Source of the DNA: Liquorilactobacillus mali
Lineage (GTDB): Bacteria; Bacillota; Bacilli; Lactobacillales; Lactobacillaceae
DNA: 49,979 bases
Direction of reading: 5' to 3'
NCBI RefSeq assembly: GCF_001437155.1
Contig: NZ_JQAR01000005.1
Location: forward strand, 75,222-125,200
Below are positions 11,190 to 19,465 of this stretch, piece after piece. The first letter of the stretch is position 1. Every line of letters starts with the position of its first letter. Under the pieces are notes generated by a model. That model was not told where the DNA came from, ran no database searches, and saw only the letters and a list, made by a program, of their open reading frames with translations. Made by a program: the position numbers and the translations under genes.

Positions 11190-11372
11190 TATTTTTCTCC
11201 CAACTTGACAAGACGGAATTAAGTCAAAATTTCCATTTAGCTTTGAATCAGACATAGCAACAAATCCGTTATGCTTATAATTTCAAATCAATGCTTAACT
11301 TTTATCGACCTATGTTGTGGTCTCGTCTTATTATAATTTACATTTATCTGCTCTTTGAAAGCCAGTATCTAG

Positions 11373-11401
11373 AAAATAACCCTTTTTCGATAAGATGTCA
11401 A
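11373..11401 (-). promoter_or_regulatory. Candidate pncB promoter
   Basis: On the minus strand TTGACA (11396-11401) is followed after 17 bases by TATTTT (11373-11378). A second TATAAT (11330-11335) lies closer to pncB but lacks a good -35. The TTGACA is inside the dyad at 11394-11407. Confidence 0.5.
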
Positions 11402-11407
11402 GACACC
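11394..11407. promoter_or_regulatory. Candidate NiaR operator
   Basis: GATGTCAAGACACC has the perfect core TGTC-AA-GACA and lies between the niaR stop and pncB, overlapping the -35 of the candidate pncB promoter. The assignment to NiaR is inferred from position; I could not compare it with a reference motif. Confidence 0.45.
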
Positions 11408-11412
11408 CCTGG

Positions 11413-11928
11413 CTAACCAAGATAAATTAATCCTAATTCTGATAATTTCTTTTTAATTTCAAGAAACTCTGCTTCTCCGTTACAAGCTATATTGTGTAAA
11501 TGGATGCCCTGAGTCAGACTAGAAAGCAACAGGTGATTGCCCTTTTCAGCTCGGCTCATGAAATCATTGATATCATGTAATGTTGAAATTCCAAGTGTTC
11601 CGACTAATTGTCCATATAGGCTATGATCAACAATAACATCTTCGATCTCTCCACCCATATTGACAATTGTTTCAAGTTCCAAACGTGTTTCTTCAATTGT
11701 GTGCTGGCAAACTATCAAACCGTGGTAGCACGATTCTTTTTTCTGATATTTATATCCACTAACAGTAGAAATAATTGGCTCGCCTTTTGCTCTAAGTAAA
11801 GCAATATCGCCCACAATTGTTTGGCGTGAAACCCCATACTTTGCAGCTAAGGCTGTTGCACTTATTAAATCAGAATTCAATACATCATCTCTTATACCAG
11901 CGCGTCTTCGTACATTACTATTTTTCAA
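11413..11928 (-). CDS. niaR: NAD/niacin-responsive transcriptional repressor NiaR (YrxA)
   Basis: NiaR represses niacin uptake and NAD biosynthesis genes when nicotinic acid is plentiful. The N-terminal winged HTH is visible in ALAAKYGVSRQTIVGDIALLRAKG, and the C-terminal 3H domain is marked by conserved His in CYHGLIVCQHTIEE, VIVDHSLYG and TQGIHLHNI. The 3H domain binds metal and niacin. The start is uncertain: AGGTGAT matches the 16S tail and its spacing favours the TTG at 11928 over the ATG at 11934. Its location between pgcA and pncB and the dyad after its stop support a role in pncB control. Confidence 0.9.
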   Translation of the reverse strand: MKNSNVRRRAGIRDDVLNSDLISATALAAKYGVSRQTIVGDIALLRAKGEPIISTVSGYKYQKKESCYHGLIVCQHTIEETRLELETIVNMGGEIEDVIVDHSLYGQLVGTLGISTLHDINDFMSRAEKGNHLLLSSLTQGIHLHNIACNGEAEFLEIKKKLSELGLIYLG

Positions 11929-11951
11929 TCTCATCACCTGTTTTTTTGTCT

Positions 11952-11985
11952 AGAAAAACAAAAGGCTGTGACAAATTGTTTTTCT
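11952..11985. repeat. Inverted repeat upstream of niaR
   Basis: AGAAAAACAA and TTGTTTTTCT are exact 10-base arms around a 14-base loop containing GGCTGTGACA. It may end pgcA transcription or serve niaR regulation. It is AT-rich and lacks a clear T tail on the minus strand. Confidence 0.35.
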
Positions 11986-12016
11986 GGATACCTGCTTAAA
12001 TTCCGAAAATAGCTAA

Positions 12017-13744
12017 TTATTTCTCTATAAAGCTCTTAATATCATCTTCAAAGGACTGACGTTTTTGTAGTGACTTTTCCTGTGTACTGTCTTGCGTTCC
12101 AATATAAAACTTAATCTTTGGCTCTGTTCCTGAAGGTCTCACAGCAATCCACGATCCGTCTTCTAACAAATATTTTAGAACATTTGATTTAGGTAGCTCA
12201 ATAGTTGAAACATCACCAGAAGCTGTTGTCTTTTTCGAATTAGCAAAATCTTCCATAGTGGCAACTTTAACCCCAGCAAAATCCTTTGGTGCGGCTTCCC
12301 TAAACTTGGTCATTAAATTCTTAATTTGTTCTGCACCTTCAACACCATCAAATGTTAACGCAACTGTCTTTTCAGCGAAATAACCAAATTTGGTAAATAG
12401 TTCTTGCAATCCATCATAAAGATTCTTTCCCTTACTCTTATAATAAGCAGCAACTTCAGCTAGCATTACGAGTGACTGAATAGCATCTTTGTCTCTTACA
12501 AATGGACGAATCAAATAACCATAGCTTTCTTCAAAGCCGAACATGAAGCTGTGCTTATTAGTCTCTTCAAAAAGTTTAATCTGCTCTGCAATAAACTTGA
12601 ATCCCGTTAAAACGTTAATCATCTCAACGTTATAACTCTTGGCAATCGCGGTAGCAAATTCACTTGAAACAATTGATTTAACTACAGCTGCATTTGCAGG
12701 CAATGTTCCCGCATTTTTTCGTGCCGTTAAAATATAATCAAGCATAATTGCCGCTATTTGATTCCCTGTCAGTAATTGATACTCACCTGATGGCTGACGT
12801 ACAGCCGCTCCTAATCGATCTGCATCTGGATCAACAGCAATCAAAAGATCCGCATCTTCTTCTTTGCCATGCTTAATAGCCAAGTCAAATGCAGCCGCGT
12901 CTTCAGGATTGGGTTTTTTGACTGTTGAAAAATCTGGATCTGGTGTTGCCTGTTCAGAAACCATTGTAAAGTTCGTAAATCCAGCACCCTTTAATGCTTT
13001 TTCACCTAATATTGCACCCGTTCCGTGTAGTGGAGAAAAAATTAATTTAAGTGTTTCCCCTTCTTTTTTAACTAACTCAGAATTAATAGTAACTTTTTTG
13101 ACTTCTGCTAAATAAGCATTGTCGACTTCAGCACCAATAATTTTCATTAAACCGTTTTCAAGAATTTCAGATTCATCGGCAACTTTTATAGCAAACAAGT
13201 CTTGTGCCTGTCTAACAAATTCAGTGATCATATCAGATTCCTTTGGCGGCATCTGTCCACCATCTTCACCATAAATCTTATACCCATTGTATTCCTTAGG
13301 ATTATGGCTAGCCGTAATCATAATTCCAGCGTAAGTATTTAAATGACGCACTGTAAAGGACAATTCTGGAGTTGGACGAAGGCTTTCAAAAACAAAGCTA
13401 GCAATTCCATGTGCACCTAAAACACGTGCGGCCTCATGTGCAAAATCTTCTGAATGGTGACGAGAATCAAAACTTATTGCAACTCCTCGTTTTTTAGTTG
13501 CTTCGTCAAGTGTATCCATTAACAAAGCAAGTCCTTCTGTAGCCTGACGAACAGTATAGATATTCATTCTATTTATACCTGCTCCAATTACACCACGCAT
13601 TCCTGCAGTACCAAACTCAAGAGGTGCATAAAAAGCATCTTCAAGTAATTCGGCATTATCCTTATTTTCCCTTAACTCTTGTTCTAATTCCTTGTCTAAC
13701 TCAGGATAGTTAATCCATGTTTGATAAGTTTCTTTCCAACTCAC
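12017..13744 (-). CDS. pgcA: Alpha-phosphoglucomutase (PgcA type)
   Basis: It interconverts glucose-6-phosphate and glucose-1-phosphate, supplying UDP-glucose for envelope polymers and exopolysaccharide. The 575-residue protein belongs to the alpha-D-phosphohexomutase superfamily. The active serine loop is TASHNPKEYNG (about residue 146), the metal loop is DPDADR (about 306), the sugar loop is GFEESYGY, and the phosphate loop is RPSGTEPKIK. The length and the FGTAGMRGVIG motif near the N-terminus fit PgcA rather than short phosphomannomutases. The start is GTG with GGGAG seven bases upstream. It has a TATACT -10 at 13774-13779. Confidence 0.93.
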   Translation of the reverse strand: MSWKETYQTWINYPELDKELEQELRENKDNAELLEDAFYAPLEFGTAGMRGVIGAGINRMNIYTVRQATEGLALLMDTLDEATKKRGVAISFDSRHHSEDFAHEAARVLGAHGIASFVFESLRPTPELSFTVRHLNTYAGIMITASHNPKEYNGYKIYGEDGGQMPPKESDMITEFVRQAQDLFAIKVADESEILENGLMKIIGAEVDNAYLAEVKKVTINSELVKKEGETLKLIFSPLHGTGAILGEKALKGAGFTNFTMVSEQATPDPDFSTVKKPNPEDAAAFDLAIKHGKEEDADLLIAVDPDADRLGAAVRQPSGEYQLLTGNQIAAIMLDYILTARKNAGTLPANAAVVKSIVSSEFATAIAKSYNVEMINVLTGFKFIAEQIKLFEETNKHSFMFGFEESYGYLIRPFVRDKDAIQSLVMLAEVAAYYKSKGKNLYDGLQELFTKFGYFAEKTVALTFDGVEGAEQIKNLMTKFREAAPKDFAGVKVATMEDFANSKKTTASGDVSTIELPKSNVLKYLLEDGSWIAVRPSGTEPKIKFYIGTQDSTQEKSLQKRQSFEDDIKSFIEK

Positions 13745-13885
13745 AAAATCACTCCCATTGTTTTTCTAAAATTAGTATACTATATTAACAGCTTTTTTAC
13801 GCATGAAACAGCAAAAATATTCAATTATTTTTCCTGTTTCTTAACAAATACTACTAACTATCACCTTAAATTCAGCCTAAATACA

Positions 13886-13919
13886 AAAAAGCTGCGATTT
13901 ATTATCCATCACAGCTTTT
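13886..13919 (-). terminator. trxB terminator
   Basis: AAAAGCTG...CAGCTTTTTT with inner GAT/ATC forms a stem followed by T on the minus strand, directly after trxB. It ends the hprK-lgt-gpsA-trxB run. Confidence 0.8.
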
Positions 13920-13952
13920 CCTATAATTATTAACTTAACAATCTTTTGACTT

Positions 13953-14882
13953 CTAATCCTTCAATGTCTCCAAATAATTATATGCCCCTTGTCCAGCAAT
14001 TCCACCATCGCCAACTGCTGTCGCAATCTGACGTAATTCCTTTTTCCTCACATCACCAATTGCGAATATTCCTGGAATTTTCGTTTGCATCTTTTCATCA
14101 GTAACAATCCAGCCTTGCTCATCTGTTACATTAAGGCTTTCAAAAGGTTCTGTCATTGGAACTAAACCGACATAGATAAAGACCCCATCAGTAGGAACAA
14201 CTGATTCATCACCAGTTTTCTTATTCAGTGTCTTAACTCCTGTGACCTTCTTGCCATCACCTTCAATGCTTGTTAGCACAGTATCCCAAGTAAATTGGAT
14301 TTTTGGATTTTCAAATGCACGATCCTGCAAGATTTTCTGTGCACGCAGCTCATCACGACGATGGACCACATTAACCTCTTTAACCAACTTAGAAAGATAT
14401 GAACTTTCTTCAATTGCAGAATCACCGCCACCCACTACAACAACATCACGATCACGGAAAAAGGCGCCATCACAAACTGCACAATAGGAGACTCCACGCC
14501 CACTATATTCCTGTTCTCCTGTGACACCCAATTTTTTATACTGGGAACCTGTTGCTATTATTAAAGCATAAGTTTCAAATGTGTCACTATCAGTCTTAAT
14601 TGTTTTCACTCCGTTTTCAGCAACGGTTACTTCTTCAACATTACCATAGGCATATTCAGCATTAAATTGTGTTGAACTTTCATACATTTCTTTTGCCAAA
14701 TCTGGCCCCAAAATCGACTTGAATCCTGGGTAATTTTCAACCTCTGCTGTATTATTCATTTGCCCACCATATATTCCACGATCGAGCATTAGTACTGATA
14801 AGTTAGCCCTAGAAGCATATAGTGCTGCAGTCATCCCACCAGGACCTGCACCAATTACAACCACATCATATTTTTTAGTCAA
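13953..14882 (-). CDS. trxB: Thioredoxin-disulfide reductase
   Basis: TrxB is an FAD flavoprotein that passes electrons from NADPH to thioredoxin, keeping cytoplasmic thiols reduced. It has an N-terminal FAD motif GAGPGGMTAALYASR, the redox CAVCDG (CxxC) in the middle, the NADPH motif GGGDSAIEES, and the C-terminal FAD contact AIGDVRKKELRQIATAVGDG. I place the start at TTG 14882 (MTKKYDVVV), since the GGGAGAAGG ahead of it is a clear SD. A GTG six codons earlier lies within that SD. It is 63 bases after gpsA. Confidence 0.96.
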   Translation of the reverse strand: MTKKYDVVVIGAGPGGMTAALYASRANLSVLMLDRGIYGGQMNNTAEVENYPGFKSILGPDLAKEMYESSTQFNAEYAYGNVEEVTVAENGVKTIKTDSDTFETYALIIATGSQYKKLGVTGEQEYSGRGVSYCAVCDGAFFRDRDVVVVGGGDSAIEESSYLSKLVKEVNVVHRRDELRAQKILQDRAFENPKIQFTWDTVLTSIEGDGKKVTGVKTLNKKTGDESVVPTDGVFIYVGLVPMTEPFESLNVTDEQGWIVTDEKMQTKIPGIFAIGDVRKKELRQIATAVGDGGIAGQGAYNYLETLKD

Positions 14883-14945
14883 TTTTTTACCTTCTCCCAC
14901 TTTAGATCATATCTGTATTATAGCTTACTTTTAATAAGCATTCCA

Positions 14946-15968
14946 CTAAAATGTTTCCTCTTCAGATTTTCCTTCACGCGTCATCAAATCTGCTATCGCA
15001 GTCTTTATCTCTTCTCCTTGATAAACAACTTGATAAATAGCTTCAGTAATCGGCATCTCAATTTTACGGCTTTTTGCTAATTCATACGCTGCCTTAACCG
15101 TCGTCAATCCTTCAATGACCATTCCCATATTGTTAACAACATCTTCGACCTTTGCACCTTTACCTAACTGATTGCCGGCACGCCAGTTTCTTGAATGAAC
15201 ACTTGTACAAGTAACAATTAAATCTCCTACACCCGACAATCCGATAAACGTTAATGGATCAGCCCCTAATGCAATTCCTAAACGTGCTATTTCAGCCAGT
15301 CCTCTGGTCATTAATGCTGCCTTGGCATCATCACCATAACCTAAGCCATTCAAAGCGCCAGCTCCTAATGCAATAATGTTCTTAAATGCCGCACCGAGTT
15401 CAACTCCAATAATGTCACTGTTTGTGTATACACGGAAGTAGCTATTCATAAATATTTTTTGAACACTTTTTGCCGCCTGCAAGTCAGATGATGCAGCAGT
15501 AATCAAAGTCAAATCATGGCGCGCCACTTCTTCAGCGTGGCTAGGACCAGACAACGCCACAATTCCAGCAGCATACTTTTGTGATATTTCTTCTGAAATA
15601 ATTTCAGAAATACGCTTATGTGTTTCTAATTCCAATCCCTTGCTAGCATGAACAATAATCGGATGAAGATCCAACTTTTCAATTAATAATCCAACTTTAT
15701 GAGACATTTCTCTCATAGCCTTGGTTGGAACTGCCAGCAACACCAACCCAGCTTCCTTCAAAACTTCCTCTAGATCGTTAGATGCAACTAGTTTTTCAGA
15801 CAACTTAATATCTGAAAGATATGCCTTATTAGTATGCTCCAGATTAAGTTCATCGACTTGTTCTTGTCTTCTTGACCAGATTTTTACTTTTTCCCCGTTC
15901 ATAACTAAAATATTTGCGAGAACACTGCCCCAAGAACCTGCTCCAATGACTGCAACCTTTTTACACAA
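14946..15968 (-). CDS. gpsA: Glycerol-3-phosphate dehydrogenase [NAD(P)+]
   Basis: GpsA reduces dihydroxyacetone phosphate to sn-glycerol-3-phosphate, the backbone for phospholipids and teichoic acids. The nucleotide-binding loop VIGAGSWGSVLA is at the N-terminus; LGAAFKNIIALGAGALNGLGYGDDAKAAL carries the active-site Lys. The length of 340 residues is normal. AGGAG spaced eight bases before TTG 15968 points to that TTG as the start; the GTG three codons earlier overlaps the SD. It is 11 bases from lgt and surely cotranscribed. Confidence 0.95.
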   Translation of the reverse strand: MCKKVAVIGAGSWGSVLANILVMNGEKVKIWSRRQEQVDELNLEHTNKAYLSDIKLSEKLVASNDLEEVLKEAGLVLLAVPTKAMREMSHKVGLLIEKLDLHPIIVHASKGLELETHKRISEIISEEISQKYAAGIVALSGPSHAEEVARHDLTLITAASSDLQAAKSVQKIFMNSYFRVYTNSDIIGVELGAAFKNIIALGAGALNGLGYGDDAKAALMTRGLAEIARLGIALGADPLTFIGLSGVGDLIVTCTSVHSRNWRAGNQLGKGAKVEDVVNNMGMVIEGLTTVKAAYELAKSRKIEMPITEAIYQVVYQGEEIKTAIADLMTREGKSEEETF

Positions 15969-15979
15969 AAAAACCACTC

Positions 15980-16813
15980 CTATTTATGATAAGCTTCATC
16001 TGTACCGTCCAAATACCATGGGTTCAACGGTCTCCAATAACGACGCATTGCCAACCAAATCATGGCACCTAAGAACAATACAACTGATAACCACTGTGAA
16101 ACTCTCAATGGTCCCAACATAAGACTGTCTGTACGCATTCCCTCAATAAAAAATCTTCCAAAGGAATACCAGATAACATAAGCAAAGAATACCTCTCCGC
16201 GCTTAAACAAATGCTCTTGATGTCTTAGCAACATCAAAAGTACAAAACCTGTCAAATCCCAAACCGATTCGTATAAAAAGGTTGGTTGATAATATGTTCC
16301 TGCTATGTTCATCTGTTTGATTATAAAATCTGGTAAATGTAATTCATGCAAGAAGGACAAGGTAGTTGCTCGTCCGTGTGCTTCTTGATTCATAAAGTTG
16401 CCCCAGCGACCTATTCCTTGTGCCATGATTACGGTAGGTGCAGCTACATCAAGCATCAGCCATGATGAAATATTTCTCCTTTTGCATAAGGTGACTAAAA
16501 CTATTACAGCACCAATCAAACCGCCATATATTGCTATTCCACCATCCCAGATACGATAAATCTGGCTTAAGTTTTGTGAATAATAGCCCCACTCGAAGAT
16601 CACATAATAAATTCGTGCACAAATTATTGCTACTGGAAGCCCCCAAAGAATTAGATCATAAATATCATCTTCAGCGATTCCCCTTCTTTTGCCCTCTCTC
16701 ACAGAAAGATAGGTAGCAATCACTACTGCACTAGCAATAATGATTCCATACCACCTGACTTCAATTGGTCCCAAAGAAAAGGCAACCGGATTTAACGCAC
16801 CCAAAATTGGCAT
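15980..16813 (-). CDS. lgt: Prolipoprotein diacylglyceryl transferase
   Basis: Lgt attaches diacylglycerol from phosphatidylglycerol to the lipobox cysteine of prelipoproteins in the membrane. The 277-residue product is hydrophobic with about seven membrane segments. It has the Lgt signature [19 protein letters not shown] at the N-terminus, and the conserved YFGRFFIEG-like segment ([13 protein letters not shown]) near the C-terminus. The SD is weak and distant. Its place between hprK and gpsA is conserved in Bacillales and Lactobacillales. Confidence 0.96.
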   Translation of the reverse strand: MPILGALNPVAFSLGPIEVRWYGIIIASAVVIATYLSVREGKRRGIAEDDIYDLILWGLPVAIICARIYYVIFEWGYYSQNLSQIYRIWDGGIAIYGGLIGAVIVLVTLCKRRNISSWLMLDVAAPTVIMAQGIGRWGNFMNQEAHGRATTLSFLHELHLPDFIIKQMNIAGTYYQPTFLYESVWDLTGFVLLMLLRHQEHLFKRGEVFFAYVIWYSFGRFFIEGMRTDSLMLGPLRVSQWLSVVLFLGAMIWLAMRRYWRPLNPWYLDGTDEAYHK

Positions 16814-16835
16814 AAATAAAAAGACACATCCTTAC

Positions 16836-17771
16836 TTAATCTGAATTCTCTTGAATCAGACTATTCAAATTTTTCTCAAACAGCTTTGTTGCATCATAAC
16901 CCATCGTCTTTGCACGATAGTTCATCGCTGCTGCTTCAATAATAATCGCCAAATTACGCCCGATTTTTACCGGTATCGAGATCTTAGGAATATCTACATC
17001 AAAGACTCTTAACTTCTGTTCACCCGTTCCTAACCGATCGAATTGCTTATCAGGACTCCAATTTTCTAAATGGACAATCAGTGAGATATCAGTCTCAGTC
17101 CTAACAGCACCTGCACCAAAAAGATTCATGACATCAATAATACCAATGCCGCGAATTTCCAGTAAATGTCTAAGAATCTTGGGGGCCTCACCAATAATTG
17201 TTTGCTCATCTTTTTGATAAACATCTACTCGATCATCAGCAATCAATCGATGACCCCTTTTGATTAAATCCAAAGCTGTTTCGGACTTACCAACACCAGA
17301 ATCACCCGTAATTAAAACACCCAAGCCATAAATATCGACTAAGACACCATGCAGCGACTTTCTTTCTGCTAATTGCGTCTCTAAAAAATCCGTAACTTTG
17401 GAAGATAGGCGAGTGGTTGGTAGCTTTGAACGTAAAACAGGTATACCGTGTGCCTTGGCTGCTTCATCCAATTCCTCCGGTACAGGCAGATAACGGGAAA
17501 TCACAAAGCAAGGTGTAACATCTTCTATGCACATCTGCTCCATAATTTCCCTACGTTTTTGCTTATCCATCTTCCTGGCAAATGAAACTTCCGTCATCCC
17601 AAAAAGTTGAATCCGTTCTGCTGGATAGTAATCAAAATAACCTGTCAATTCAAGACCAGGCCTTGATATATCACTTGTGGTTATCATTTTTGTACTTAGA
17701 TACTTACCACCTGAAAATACCTTCATTCCTGTTGCTCTAACCAAGCTCTCAACACTTACCATATCACTCAC
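16836..17771 (-). CDS. hprK: HPr kinase/phosphorylase
   Basis: HprK phosphorylates Ser46 of HPr in response to glycolytic intermediates and removes the phosphate when Pi rises. It thereby drives CcpA-dependent catabolite repression in low-GC Gram-positives. The 311-residue protein has an N-terminal domain with DISRPGLELTGYF, Walker A GDSGVGKSE at about residue 156, and the HprK signature LLEIRGIGIIDVMNLFGAGAV. The likely start is GTG 17771 with GGGGAGGAG eight or nine bases upstream. Within the yvlD-hprK-lgt-gpsA operon. Confidence 0.97.
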   Translation of the reverse strand: MSDMVSVESLVRATGMKVFSGGKYLSTKMITTSDISRPGLELTGYFDYYPAERIQLFGMTEVSFARKMDKQKRREIMEQMCIEDVTPCFVISRYLPVPEELDEAAKAHGIPVLRSKLPTTRLSSKVTDFLETQLAERKSLHGVLVDIYGLGVLITGDSGVGKSETALDLIKRGHRLIADDRVDVYQKDEQTIIGEAPKILRHLLEIRGIGIIDVMNLFGAGAVRTETDISLIVHLENWSPDKQFDRLGTGEQKLRVFDVDIPKISIPVKIGRNLAIIIEAAAMNYRAKTMGYDATKLFEKNLNSLIQENSD

Positions 17772-17819
17772 TTAAAAAGCTCCTCCCCAAATCTAATCCT
17801 TCTAATCAAAAAGCTTTCT

Positions 17820-18164
17820 CTAACGCCTGAAATAGTTCGTTATTACAATATTTACCAAACTAAGAATCAAAGCTAACAAAAAGGCAGCGCCAAAATTTGC
17901 AAAGGCAAATGAACTGCCAACTAAATAAGAAGTCAACTCAAGCATGAAACCATTAATAACAAAGTAAAATAGCCCCAGAGTCATAAAAGTAATAGGCAAT
18001 GAAAAAAGCAGTAATATTGGTTTCACAAACATATTAAGTAGACCTAATATAACCGCGGCAAGAAGCGATATCCAAATACTAGATACATGAAATGCTTGCG
18101 GAAAAAATCCAGCCGCTGAAATAAATATTATTGCATTAACCAAGGCTCTGCGCCAAAAAGACAT
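17820..18164 (-). CDS. YvlD-like small membrane protein (phage holin 4_2 family)
   Basis: A 114-residue protein with four predicted membrane helices: residues about 8-25, 30-50, 54-75 and 88-110. It ends in the basic FRR. It matches the Phage_holin_4_2/YvlD family, which is chromosomal and has no shown holin activity. In Bacillus subtilis yvlD likewise sits next to the pspC-like yvlC and upstream of hprK. GGAGG lies eight bases before the ATG. A role in envelope stress is plausible only by association with PspC. Confidence 0.85.
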   Translation of the reverse strand: MSFWRRALVNAIIFISAAGFFPQAFHVSSIWISLLAAVILGLLNMFVKPILLLFSLPITFMTLGLFYFVINGFMLELTSYLVGSSFAFANFGAAFLLALILSLVNIVITNYFRR

Positions 18165-18189
18165 CTATAATTCCTCCATAATTTTTAAT

Positions 18190-18495
18190 TTAACGAATAT
18201 CCTTTTCACGGACATCTTTAAGAATTTTCCGTGAACTTTTTCTTTTTTCTTTTGTATAATCCTGATTTTCCTTTTTAAATAGCATAGAAAAGAGGCTACT
18301 TTCCTCAGATGGAATTAAGACAATACACATTACATAAATACTTACAATCAAAACTGTAATATGCGGTATGACTGCCAAAATAATAAAAATTTCTCTGATA
18401 ATCCATGGATTAATACCAAAGTAATCAGCTATACCACCACACACGCCAGAAATAATTCGATTATTTGAGCGTCTCATTTTTTTATCGGATTTCAT
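18190..18495 (-). CDS. PspC domain-containing membrane protein (YvlC-like)
   Basis: The N-terminal PspC domain is clear: RRSNNRIISGVCGGIADYFGINPWIIREIF, followed by two hydrophobic stretches. The C-terminal tail is charged and Lys-rich (about residues 70-101). PspC-family proteins act in envelope stress responses. I start at the ATG at 18495, with GGGAGGA ahead of it. It pairs with the yvlD-like gene 25 bases downstream, as yvlC-yvlD do in Bacillus. Confidence 0.88.
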   Translation of the reverse strand: MKSDKKMRRSNNRIISGVCGGIADYFGINPWIIREIFIILAVIPHITVLIVSIYVMCIVLIPSEESSLFSMLFKKENQDYTKEKRKSSRKILKDVREKDIR

Positions 18496-18609
18496 AGTTG
18501 CTTTTCCTCCCAACAAATAAATATATCCTCAATCAGAATTCTACAGTGTCACAGAGTGTTTAGCAAATTATGTAAAAAAGGAGCCACTAAATTTAATAAA
18601 AAATAAATT

Positions 18610-19281
18610 TTAATACTTTCTAGTGCTTGGATTCAACTCAACAATTTCTCCCTTTTTGAGAAAAACAATCCATTCGCAAACATTAGTTACATAATCACCA
18701 ATGCGCTCCAAGTATGCAGCAACCAAAGAATAGTATGAACCACTGATAACCGAGTCGGAATCCTCCTGCATTATCGTAACACATCTCTTCCTGATTTTCC
18801 TAAGCTCTTCATCCAAAAATAGATCGTCCTTTGCAATTTTTAGAGCTCTTTCTTCATTTTTTTTCATATAGGCATCAAGCACACTCTGAAACATTTGGCA
18901 TACATATTCAGCCATTTTCGCAATTTCAATCTCAATTTCGGCAATCCTCTGGCTGCCCTTCATATTCACGGTAGCATGACTGATGCTTACCGCATGATCT
19001 CCAATCCTCTCAATGTCAGAACTTGCTTTCAAAATAGTAATGACATCTCTTAAATCTTCGGTTACAGGCTGATACAATGCAATTAGCTCAAGCGTCATCT
19101 TCTCTAAATCATTCTCACAATTATTTATCACAGGGTCCTTTTTAATTACAGACTCTGCAAGAACCTTATCATGATTCACGAAAGCTTTAGTTGCACGAAG
19201 TACTGCCTCATTGACCATCATACCTAGTTCCGCAAATCTAACGTGTAACTTGTTTAACTCATCGTTAAATGTTTTACGCAC
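18610..19281 (-). CDS. phoU: Phosphate signalling complex protein PhoU
   Basis: PhoU is a helical metal-binding protein that restrains PhoR/Pst signalling when phosphate is plentiful. The 223 residues comprise two three-helix repeats with the PhoU motifs ERIGDHAVSISHATVN (first half) and YLERIGDYVTNVCEWIVF (second half). GTG start with AGGAGG upstream. It normally follows the pst transporter operon; here it directly follows phoR behind a terminator, with no pst genes in the window. Confidence 0.95.
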   Translation of the reverse strand: MRKTFNDELNKLHVRFAELGMMVNEAVLRATKAFVNHDKVLAESVIKKDPVINNCENDLEKMTLELIALYQPVTEDLRDVITILKASSDIERIGDHAVSISHATVNMKGSQRIAEIEIEIAKMAEYVCQMFQSVLDAYMKKNEERALKIAKDDLFLDEELRKIRKRCVTIMQEDSDSVISGSYYSLVAAYLERIGDYVTNVCEWIVFLKKGEIVELNPSTRKY

Positions 19282-19397
19282 ACTACCACCTCCTCTTTCT
19301 AATAATCTTTATCGGAGAAAATATTATAACTATTTATTAGGTTAGATTCTATACTTTTATCAAATTATACGCAATCCCTATCAATAATTCATTCTAC

Positions 19398-19440
19398 AAA
19401 AAAAGACTGTAGCACAAAACAACTTTTTGTGACAGCCTCC
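19398..19440 (-). terminator. phoR terminator
   Basis: On the minus strand GGAGGCTGTCACAAAA pairs with TTTTGTGCTACAGTC (one or two mismatches) and is followed by a T run. A related GGCTGTGACA core is also seen near 11965. Confidence 0.8.
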
Positions 19441-19465
19441 GGAATGATGCTAGACTAAACCCGAA

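Noticed and set aside
17820-18164. Prophage holin
   Set aside because: The family name only; the gene is the chromosomal yvlD type in its conserved place, with no phage genes around.
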